A stretch of DNA of 64,000 nt from Rhodobacter maris (GTDB lineage Bacteria; Pseudomonadota; Alphaproteobacteria; Rhodobacterales; Rhodobacteraceae): NCBI RefSeq assembly GCF_900217815.1, contig NZ_OBMT01000013.1:1-64000 (forward strand). Reading direction: 5' to 3'. Shown here in pieces: positions 51,065-58,129 of this stretch (position 1 is the first letter of the stretch; each line of letters starts with the position of its first letter). Under the pieces are notes generated by a model. It was not told the DNA's origin and did no database searches. It was given only the letters and a program-made list of their open reading frames with translations. The translations under genes were made by a program, and so were the position numbers.

Positions 51065-51294
51065 GATCTACTCCTTGTTGGATGACGGATGTCCGGCGGA
51101 TGGCGAAAGGCCGGGCAGGAGCACCGAATCGAGCCTCTGTCGGCGGCACGGATCGCGGGGCGCCGGAGCAGGTTCGGGGCAAGATTGCTCGATTTTCAGG
51201 CCGTTCACCACGCTTCGGCATCGTTTCTCATGTTTCGGGCGCCTCTTTGCGTCTCCGATGCCCGATAATGTGGCATCGCCCCTTTCCGCGTAAC

Positions 51295-51310
51295 CTATCA
51301 AGATTGATAG
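51295..51310. promoter_or_regulatory. Lux-box-like palindrome in the divergent promoter
   Basis: CTATCAAGATTGATAG is a perfect 7-2-7 inverted repeat that also satisfies the CT-N12-AG core of lux boxes. It lies 50 bp before the luxR start and 231 bp before the peptide-binding-protein start, in the gap between the two divergent units. It is the probable binding site of the adjacent LuxR protein. Confidence 0.65.
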
Positions 51311-51359
51311 TGGCACGGCCCGGACCGCTCCTGTCCGGGAGGTGAGAGGACGCACGAAC

Positions 51360-52130
51360 ATGGCGACGGTTGCCCCGCAGACGGGCGCAGGACCCCTGAA
51401 AGCGCTGGCTGCGGAGATCGACCGCTTCTTCGAGATCGCGCGCGGCTTCGGCGCTTCGGCGTTGATCTATGATTACACGCCGCGCTGCCGCGAGGCGGAC
51501 GGCGCCGTGATGCCCCCCGCGGTGATGCAGGTGCGCAATCTCGACCCCGGCATGATCGACTATTGGTGCGGGCGCGGCTATGCCCGCGTCGATCCGGTGC
51601 AGGCGGTCGCGGTAAATTCGGTCGCCCCCTTCATCTGGAGCTATGATGCCGAGGCGGGGGAACTCAGCGCCGCCTTTCTCACCCGCAATTCGCGCCCGGT
51701 GGTGGAGTTCATCTCGCAAAGCGGGTTCGTGAACGGCATCACCGTGCCGATCCATCTGCCCGGCGGCGGCTATGTGACGGTGAACGGGCTCTGGAACGGG
51801 CCGGGGCGGGCCTTTTCGAGCGTGGCCGCGCAGGTGCTGCCGGGCTTCGCGCTGACGGCGCAGGCGTTCCAGAACGAGATCGGCCCGCCCGAGCCCGCCA
51901 CCCGCCCCGTGGCGCGGCGCACCGAACCGCGTGCCTTGCCGGCTTTGAGCGCCCGCGAGCGCGAATGCCTTGGCCATGCGGCGGAGGGCTATTCCGCCAA
52001 GGAAACCTCGCGGCTGATCGAGCGCTCGGTGCCGACGGTGGTGATGCATCTCAATGCCGCAGTGCGCAAGCTCGGCGCGCGCAATCGTTCCCATGCGGTG
52101 GCCGAGGCGGTGAGGCGCGGGCTGATCTGA
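51360..52130 (+). CDS. LuxR family regulator, plant-responsive PipR/OryR-like solo
   Basis: This 256-residue regulator has an autoinducer-binding domain (residues about 15-175) and a LuxR helix-turn-helix (about 195-255, [20 protein letters not shown]). In TraR numbering the ligand pocket has Met at position 57 and Trp at 61 (Met65 and Trp69 here), while Asp70, Pro71 and Trp85 are kept (Asp78, Pro79, Trp93). The Met/Trp pair is the published hallmark of the plant-responsive OryR/PipR subfamily, which does not use acyl-homoserine lactones. No luxI gene is near. The ATG at 51360 follows GAGAGGA at 9 nt. It is flanked by peptide transporter, aminopeptidase and iminopeptidase genes. Confidence 0.88.
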   Translation: MATVAPQTGAGPLKALAAEIDRFFEIARGFGASALIYDYTPRCREADGAVMPPAVMQVRNLDPGMIDYWCGRGYARVDPVQAVAVNSVAPFIWSYDAEAGELSAAFLTRNSRPVVEFISQSGFVNGITVPIHLPGGGYVTVNGLWNGPGRAFSSVAAQVLPGFALTAQAFQNEIGPPEPATRPVARRTEPRALPALSARERECLGHAAEGYSAKETSRLIERSVPTVVMHLNAAVRKLGARNRSHAVAEAVRRGLI

Positions 52131-52207
52131 TCCCCCTCATTCCTGATAGCTGCCGTGCCGTGCCTGAGCGGTCTAGGATCGTTGCAACCGGCACAGAGGA
52201 GGCAGCG

Positions 52208-53131
52208 ATGCAGGAAACGGCTCAGATCCCCACGCGCGAGGGCTTTTCCCCGTTTCGCGACTGGCAGACCTGGTATCGTGTCACCGGCGATCTGACAAAC
52301 GGCAAGCTGCCGCTGGTTGTCGCGCATGGCGGGCCTGGCTGCACCCATGATTATGTAGACAGTTTCAAGGGGATCACCGCGCTCGATGGCCGGGCCGTGA
52401 TCCATTACGATCAGCTCGGCAACGGCAACTCCACGCATCTGCCCGACAAGGAGCCCGCGTTCTGGACAGTTGATCTGTTCCTCGCGGAACTCGACACTCT
52501 GCTTGCCCATCTCGGCATTGCTGATCGTTACGCCTATCTCGGCCAGTCCTGGGGGGGCATGCTGGGTGGTGAACATGCAGTGCGCCAGCCCGCCGGGCTG
52601 AAGGCGATCATCTTTGCCAATTCGCTCGCCTCGATGCCGACCTGGGTGGCCGAGGCGAACCGGTTGCGCGGCGAACTGCCGGCCGAAGTGCAGCAAACGC
52701 TGTTGCGTCACGAGCGGGCGGGCACGCTGACAGATCCGGAGTATCTGGCGGCTTCGCGCGTTTTCTACATGCGCCATGTCTGCCGCGTTGATCCCTGGCC
52801 GCCAGAGGTGACACGCACCTTCGCCTTGATGGATCTCGACAGCACTGTCTACACTGCGATGAACGGGCCGACGGAGTTCCATGTCATCGGCACGATGAAG
52901 GACTGGACGATCGAGGACCGGCTGCACCGGATCAACGTTCCCGCCCTGGTGATCTCCGGGAAATACGACGAGGCGACGCCGCTGGTGACGAAACCGCTCG
53001 TGGAAAACATCCCCGATGTGCGCTGGGTGCTCTTCGAGCATTCCGCGCATATGCCCCATGTCGAGGAAAAAGATCTCTGCCTTGCCACGGTTTCGGAGTT
53101 CCTGTGCGCCTGCGACGAACCGGAGGCCTGA
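52208..53131 (+). CDS. Proline iminopeptidase-like alpha/beta hydrolase (PipA-like)
   Basis: This 307-residue enzyme belongs to the S33 family: the oxyanion motif [10 protein letters not shown] (residues 40-49), YDQLGNGNS, nucleophile Ser114 in GQSWGG, Asp254 in GKYDEATP and His281 in HSAHMPHVE. Family members cleave N-terminal proline, but related enzymes act as amino-acid amidases, and the substrate here could be a host-derived amide. AGGAGG lies 6 nt upstream of the ATG. It follows luxR by 77 nt on the same strand, as pipA lies beside pipR. Confidence 0.92.
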   Translation: MQETAQIPTREGFSPFRDWQTWYRVTGDLTNGKLPLVVAHGGPGCTHDYVDSFKGITALDGRAVIHYDQLGNGNSTHLPDKEPAFWTVDLFLAELDTLLAHLGIADRYAYLGQSWGGMLGGEHAVRQPAGLKAIIFANSLASMPTWVAEANRLRGELPAEVQQTLLRHERAGTLTDPEYLAASRVFYMRHVCRVDPWPPEVTRTFALMDLDSTVYTAMNGPTEFHVIGTMKDWTIEDRLHRINVPALVISGKYDEATPLVTKPLVENIPDVRWVLFEHSAHMPHVEEKDLCLATVSEFLCACDEPEA

Positions 53132-53149
53132 CCATATTCCGGAGCTTGA

Positions 53150-53170
53150 CCGGCCCGGAGGCGGGGCCGG
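53150..53170 (+). terminator. Hairpin after the iminopeptidase gene
   Basis: CCGGCCC (53150-53156), a 7-nt loop and GGGCCGG (53164-53170) form a stem 18 nt after the stop codon. There is no T-tract, so termination is uncertain. Confidence 0.35.
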
Positions 53171-53270
53171 ATCCGGCATGAATTTCCGGGGCCACTGGCC
53201 TGCTCGCGCTGGAACGATTATGATTTCTGCGGGAGACGCGCAGCAGGCGCGGCAGGAGAACCGTCCGGGC

Positions 53271-53978
53271 ATGACGAGGATATTGATTGTCGATGACGAT
53301 CCGGATCTGCGCGATCTGGTGCGCTTCGAGCTCGAAGGCCATGGCTTCGAGGTGGTCGAGGCGGCCTCGGCGGCCGAAGTCGCGCCCGCGCTTGTGCCCG
53401 TGCCGCCGGATCTGATCCTGCTCGACCTGCGGCTCCCCGATCAGGACGGGCTCGCGGTTGCCGGCCGGCTGCGCGCCACCTCGCGCATTCCGATCATCAT
53501 GCTCACCGGGCTCGGTGGCGATGTGGACCGGATCGTCGGGCTTGAGATGGGGGCGGATGACTATGTCGTCAAACCCTTCAATCCGCGCGAGCTGGTGGCG
53601 CGAATCAAGGCGGTGTTGCGGCGCACGGGCGCGGCGGCGGCGCCGGAACTGGCCGATCATGACCGGCGCGGCTTCGCGGGCTGGGTGATCGACCTCTCCG
53701 CCCGCAGCCTCGAAACCCCGGCGGGCCAGCCCGTGGCGCTGACCAATGCCGAGTTTCTGCTTCTTGAGGCGTTCATTCGCGCACCGCGTTGCGTGTTGAG
53801 CCGGGATCAGCTTCTGGAGCGCACCCGCTCGGATGGCGGCGAGGTGTTCGACCGTACCATCGACGTGCTGATCCTGCGGCTGCGCCGCAAGATCGAGCCC
53901 AATCCGCGCGCGCCGCAACTCATCCGTACCGAGCGCGGTGCAGGCTATGTGCTTGATGCCGAGGTGCGTCGGCTCTGA
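53271..53978 (+). CDS. OmpR family response regulator
   Basis: This 235-residue regulator has a receiver domain (residues 1 to about 118: ILIVDDDPDLRDL acidic pocket, phospho-accepting Asp in LILLDLRLPD, MLTGL, and Lys in DYVVKPFNP) and an OmpR-type winged helix (about 135-232, with LTNAEFLLLEAFI and TIDVLILRLRRKIEPNP, then IRTERGAGYVL). The ATG at 53271 starts the first beta-strand; its GGAG lies a little far (12 nt). The 3' end overlaps the converging hybrid kinase gene by 34 bp, and the two are very probably a pair. Confidence 0.93.
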   Translation: MTRILIVDDDPDLRDLVRFELEGHGFEVVEAASAAEVAPALVPVPPDLILLDLRLPDQDGLAVAGRLRATSRIPIIMLTGLGGDVDRIVGLEMGADDYVVKPFNPRELVARIKAVLRRTGAAAAPELADHDRRGFAGWVIDLSARSLETPAGQPVALTNAEFLLLEAFIRAPRCVLSRDQLLERTRSDGGEVFDRTIDVLILRLRRKIEPNPRAPQLIRTERGAGYVLDAEVRRL

Positions 53979-56617
53979 GCCTCGAGGCTGAGCCGCACCG
54001 CGGTCGCCAGCACCTCCGCGGGCACGGGCTTGCGCAACAGGTTCGGCAGATCCGCTCCCGCCCGCCCCGGCGCTCCGGAGGTGAAAAGCACTGCAAGATC
54101 GGGGCGCAGCGCCCGTGCCTGCGCGGCCAGCGTTCGACCATCGAGTCCGGGCATCGCGAGGTCGGTATAGAGCAGGTCGATTTCGGGGATCTCGCGCAAG
54201 AGCTCGAGCGCGGTGGCGCCATCGGGCGCGGTCACCACGGCATGGCCCATCGCGCGCAGCTGATCGGCGGTGATCTCAAGCAGATCGGCATCGTCGTCGA
54301 CGGCGAGAATACAGGCCTCGCCCTCCTCAGCCACCATCACGACCCGGGCGCGCTCGGGGCTCACGGGGAGGCGCAGCGTGACCCTTGTGCCCGCGCCTGG
54401 GCTGCTCTCGATCGCCACCGCGCCCCCCGATTGTTCAACGAAGCCATACACCATCGAAAGCCCGAGCCCGCTACCCTTGCCCACCGGCTTCGTGGTGAAG
54501 AAGGGCTCGAACACCTGCGCGGCGATTTCGGGCGGGATGCCCGCGCCGGTATCGGCGACGGTCAGCTCGACAAAACCCGGCCCCGCGGCCCGCGTGGTGA
54601 TGGTGATCTCGCCGCCCCCCTCCATCGCGTCGCGCGCATTCACCGCGAGGTTCATCAGCGCATTCTCGAGCTGGCCCGGATCGACGCGCACTGTGGGCAG
54701 CATCTCGGCCAGATCGGTGACGAGCCGCACCCCCTCGCCAAGGCTCGCCTGCAGCAGATCCGCCATGCCGCGCACAAGCGTATCAAGCGCCACATCCTCG
54801 GGCGCGAGCCGCTGGCGGCGCGAGAAAGTAAGCAGGCGATTGATCAGCGCCGCGCCGCGATTGGCGGCCGAAAGCCCCCGCTCGGCGCGGGCGCGCAGCG
54901 CCGGCACCTCCGCAAGCTCGCGTATCAGGATGTTGAAGTTGCCGATGATAACGGCCAAGATATTGTTGAAATCATGCGCAATTCCGCCCGTTAGCTGGCC
55001 GACCGTCTCAAGTTTTTGCGCATGCAGCAGCTGGCTTTGCGTGGCCCGCGCTTCGGTCACATCCATATGGATCGTGGCAAAGCCCCCCTGCGGGATCGGG
55101 TTCGAGCGCAGCTCCAGCACCCGCCCCGAGGGGAAGCGCAGTTCGATCCGCTCGGAGAGGGTAAGGCGGCTGTGCGAGAGTGAATCGAGATCAAGCGCCG
55201 TGCCATCCGGGCCGAAGGCCTCGGCACCGCGCGCGGCAAGCAGGCGGTTGATTGTCTCGATTGCGAGCTCGCCCGAGACCTCCGCCTCGGAGAAACCATG
55301 CAGGCGCAGATACTGCGGGTTGAAGGCGACAAGGCGGCGGTCGCGGTCGAAGACTGAGAACCCGTCCTTCATCGTCTCGAAAGTGGCGAGAAGCAGGTTC
55401 GAGCGCTCGGCCAGTTCGCGGTCGAGCTTCTCGACCTGCGCGGAGTTTTCGCGAAACACCGCGAAAGCGCGGGCCAAATCACCAATCTCGTCGGCCCGGT
55501 CCGCGCCGGGCACTTCCGCGTTGCGCTCGCCCGCGGCCAGCCGCGTCATCGCGCGGGTGACGCCCGCGAGATTGCGGCTGAGCGGCCGGATCACGAGAAG
55601 ATAGGAGAGGCCGCCGGCGATCAGGATCACCCCGAGCGCGATGGCGGTGAACTGCGTCGAGCGCGCCAGGATCGTGTCGCGCAACGCCTGTGTCACTTCC
55701 GCCGTCGTGCGGCTTACGCTGAGCACGCGCCGGTCGACGGCGGCCTTGAGATCGGCTGCGCGTGCGCTGGCGGCGGCAAGCGCCGCTTCGGCCCGGCTGC
55801 GGGCCGCGATCTCGGCGCTTTGCAGAGCAAAGAGGCCAGCGGGCCCGGTTTGCGCAGCGTAAAGCGCGAGAGCGGCGCGGACATCGGGTTCGAGCCCGGC
55901 GGGAAGGGCGGCGCTGATGTTTTCAAGCTCGCTCAAGGTCCGCAGGAAGGCCGCCCGGTTCTCGGCAAGCGTCGCCGCATCGCGCGCGGTGGTGGCGAGC
56001 AGCAACTCCGAGGTGGCGCGACCGGTAAGCCGTTCGGCGGCGAGAAGCGGGGCCTGGCTGCGCACGGCGGTGCGGTAGATCGCGGGCTCTGGAAGCGTTT
56101 CCCCGGCGGTGATCGCCTCCACCGCCAGGATCGAGGGGCCGAGGATCTGGCGGATCGCATCCTCCTGCGCCAGCATCCGTGCGCGCTCTGCCTCGCGCCG
56201 GGCCGCGACCGCGCGCAGCGTTTCGAGCGCCTCGCGCAACTCGGTGAACCGCCCGGCCAGTCCGCCCGAAAGTGCGAGGATCTCGGCGCTGTCCCAGCCC
56301 GTCTCGGAAGGGCCTGTGCGCAGTGCCGCGACCTGCTCGGAAAAGGCCGCGAGATCGGCATCCACAGCGCCTTGCGCCTCGGCCAGCGCCGTTTCCGTGC
56401 CTGCCGCAGCAAGGCTTGCGCCGCGCTGCTGCAGACGGTCGCCGATCCGCGCGAGCCGGAGCGCCGCCGCCATCGCCGGCATGTCGTGCCCCGTCACCGT
56501 TTCCGCCGCCGTGCCGATCTGGTCGAGCGCGCGGATCGCTGCGATCCCGGCCAGCGCCATCGCCAGTGTGGAGAGTGCGACGATCAAGAGAAGCCGTCCC
56601 TGAATGCCCGCTCTCAT
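53945..56617 (-). CDS. Hybrid sensor histidine kinase (TorS-like)
   Basis: This 890-residue membrane kinase has a first membrane helix (residues about 8-29), a large periplasmic helical sensor with many Ala/Arg/Glu repeats (to about 330), a second helix (FTAIALGVILIAGGLSYLLV), HAMP, a PAS domain (FSVFDRDRRLVAFNPQYLRL), the HisKA box with His in TGGIAHDFNN, HATPase (NALMNLAVNARDAM, DTGAGIP, GKGSGLGLSMVYGF) and a C-terminal receiver (ILAVDDDADLLEI, Asp in LLYTDLAMPGLDG). No Hpt domain is present. The ATG overlaps the upstream binding-protein stop, implying that the kinase reads that protein, as in TorT/TorS. Confidence 0.93.
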   Translation of the reverse strand: MRAGIQGRLLLIVALSTLAMALAGIAAIRALDQIGTAAETVTGHDMPAMAAALRLARIGDRLQQRGASLAAAGTETALAEAQGAVDADLAAFSEQVAALRTGPSETGWDSAEILALSGGLAGRFTELREALETLRAVAARREAERARMLAQEDAIRQILGPSILAVEAITAGETLPEPAIYRTAVRSQAPLLAAERLTGRATSELLLATTARDAATLAENRAAFLRTLSELENISAALPAGLEPDVRAALALYAAQTGPAGLFALQSAEIAARSRAEAALAAASARAADLKAAVDRRVLSVSRTTAEVTQALRDTILARSTQFTAIALGVILIAGGLSYLLVIRPLSRNLAGVTRAMTRLAAGERNAEVPGADRADEIGDLARAFAVFRENSAQVEKLDRELAERSNLLLATFETMKDGFSVFDRDRRLVAFNPQYLRLHGFSEAEVSGELAIETINRLLAARGAEAFGPDGTALDLDSLSHSRLTLSERIELRFPSGRVLELRSNPIPQGGFATIHMDVTEARATQSQLLHAQKLETVGQLTGGIAHDFNNILAVIIGNFNILIRELAEVPALRARAERGLSAANRGAALINRLLTFSRRQRLAPEDVALDTLVRGMADLLQASLGEGVRLVTDLAEMLPTVRVDPGQLENALMNLAVNARDAMEGGGEITITTRAAGPGFVELTVADTGAGIPPEIAAQVFEPFFTTKPVGKGSGLGLSMVYGFVEQSGGAVAIESSPGAGTRVTLRLPVSPERARVVMVAEEGEACILAVDDDADLLEITADQLRAMGHAVVTAPDGATALELLREIPEIDLLYTDLAMPGLDGRTLAAQARALRPDLAVLFTSGAPGRAGADLPNLLRKPVPAEVLATAVRLSLEAQSRRTSASST

Positions 56618-58062
56618 TGCGAAGCGGCCTCCAGCCCCATCGCCTCGCGATAATGGCGCCGCTGGCTGGCACGGCCGAGCCGGTCGGTGATCCGGTCCCA
56701 ATCCGCCGCCGCCGCCTGCAGGGCCGCCTCGGGCGTCATCTCTTTGGCGAGAACCTTGCCGATGCGGGCTTCGAGCGCGGCCATATAGGCCGGATAGCCC
56801 GGCAAGCGCAGATCCTGCGCCGCTTGCGGCGCATCGAGGCTCTGGTGCAGAACATCCAGATAGCTCGCCGCGGGGGCGGCGCCCATCAACGCGGCCCAGC
56901 CCGTGCGGTCTTCCAGCTGGGCGCGGCGATAGGGGTTGAAGCCCGAGGCGCCCGACATCACATCGCGCGCGGCCCGGTCGGGTGCCGCCATGAAGGCGAT
57001 GAAATCCCACGCCTCGGCGGGTTGCACCGCCTCGCGTGGCACCGCCGCTATCCAGCCGCCGAAAGCAAGAAAAGGCACCGCGCGCGGGGCCGCGAGCTTG
57101 TCCCAGGCCTTCGTTTCGGGATTCCAGACGTCGTCGACGCCGGGCAGGGCGAAGAAACCGACCCTGTCCCCGGTGGTGAAAGCGGTCGCATCGGTGGCGA
57201 GCACGCCGATATCGGACCAGTCGAGCGCCATCGCGGAACGCCCGGCGGCGAAGGCGGAGCGCACGCCATGACTTGAGAGCGGGCCGGTTTCATCAACTCC
57301 GCTGGCCACCGCAGCAAGGTAATCGTTCAGGGCCCGCAGCCAGGCCGGATTGTCGATTTCGGGCGCCATCGTCTCGGGATCAAAGAAGAAATATCCCGGA
57401 TAATCAGGGTGCGCGGTATAGGCGGCGGCGTGGCTGAAGAGCGACCAGAGCCGCTGGCCATCTGGCGCCGAGGCCTCGAGCGTGCCTGCGAGCGGCTGAC
57501 CCGCGGGGTCCTTCCGGCCATGAAAGAAGGCGGCGATCTTGGCGTAATCGGCCCAGGTCGCGGGGGGCGCAAGGGCCATACCGGTTGCGGCCTTGAAGGC
57601 GGTGCGGGTTGCAGGATCCTCGAACAGATCGCGCCGGTAAGCCCCCATGTGCAGATCGCCATCAAGGCTCACCGCCATCCATTGTCCGCGCCAGCGCATC
57701 TGACGGTCACGATAGGCGGGATGGATGCCTTGAACGAGCGGGCTTTGCACGAGCCGCGCGGGGACCGGCTGCAGGTAGGGGGCGAAATCGGGAAGCCAGT
57801 CGGCCGGGAAAAGGAGCACATCGGCCGGGGTCTGGCCGGTGACGAAGCCCATCATGATCTCGCCATAAAGCGCGTCGAAGGGCCGGGTCTCGACCGTGAC
57901 CGGCTGCCCGGTGGCCTGAAGGAATTCCGCCCCGTGTGCGCGTGCGGGGCTTGCAATCGGCCCGCCGTCGCGGGTGAGCACCGTGATCGGCGCGGCCTCC
58001 AGCCGAAGCGCCGCGAGCGCCAATATGACAATTGTTACAATCCGCATCACGATCTTGGACAT
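56614..58062 (-). CDS. Periplasmic sugar-binding protein, probable sensor for the kinase
   Basis: This 482-residue protein is of extracellular solute-binding family 1 type, with an N-terminal signal sequence (IVTIVILALAALRLEA, cleavage near residue 24), PADVLLFPADWLPDFAPYLQ, GYFFFDPETMAPEIDNPAWL, and FLAFGGWIAAVPREAVQPAE with AWDFIAFM. It has no permease or ATPase partners but is cotranscribed with the hybrid kinase, which it overlaps, so it probably serves as the ligand-sensing subunit. The start is uncertain: the ATG at 58062 has GGAG too close; an ATG 15 nt downstream is an option. It is divergent from fruB. Confidence 0.82.
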   Translation of the reverse strand: MSKIVMRIVTIVILALAALRLEAAPITVLTRDGGPIASPARAHGAEFLQATGQPVTVETRPFDALYGEIMMGFVTGQTPADVLLFPADWLPDFAPYLQPVPARLVQSPLVQGIHPAYRDRQMRWRGQWMAVSLDGDLHMGAYRRDLFEDPATRTAFKAATGMALAPPATWADYAKIAAFFHGRKDPAGQPLAGTLEASAPDGQRLWSLFSHAAAYTAHPDYPGYFFFDPETMAPEIDNPAWLRALNDYLAAVASGVDETGPLSSHGVRSAFAAGRSAMALDWSDIGVLATDATAFTTGDRVGFFALPGVDDVWNPETKAWDKLAAPRAVPFLAFGGWIAAVPREAVQPAEAWDFIAFMAAPDRAARDVMSGASGFNPYRRAQLEDRTGWAALMGAAPAASYLDVLHQSLDAPQAAQDLRLPGYPAYMAALEARIGKVLAKEMTPEAALQAAAADWDRITDRLGRASQRRHYREAMGLEAASQ

Positions 58063-58129
58063 ACTCCGTTCATCTGGCCCCGGTCTCTTCCTGCCCAGAG
58101 CATCGCACAGAGCATGCCGAGGAGGAACC

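Noticed and set aside
45641-51085. Two long plus-strand frames of about 600 codons each opposite the peptide transporter operon
   Set aside because: The minus-strand genes have complete Walker, permease and binding-protein motifs and overlapping starts; the plus-strand frames have no ribosome binding sites or motifs.
51360-52130. A classical quorum-sensing LuxR receptor for acyl-homoserine lactone
   Set aside because: The two pocket residues that contact the lactone in TraR are replaced (Met and Trp), and there is no luxI-type gene in the window.
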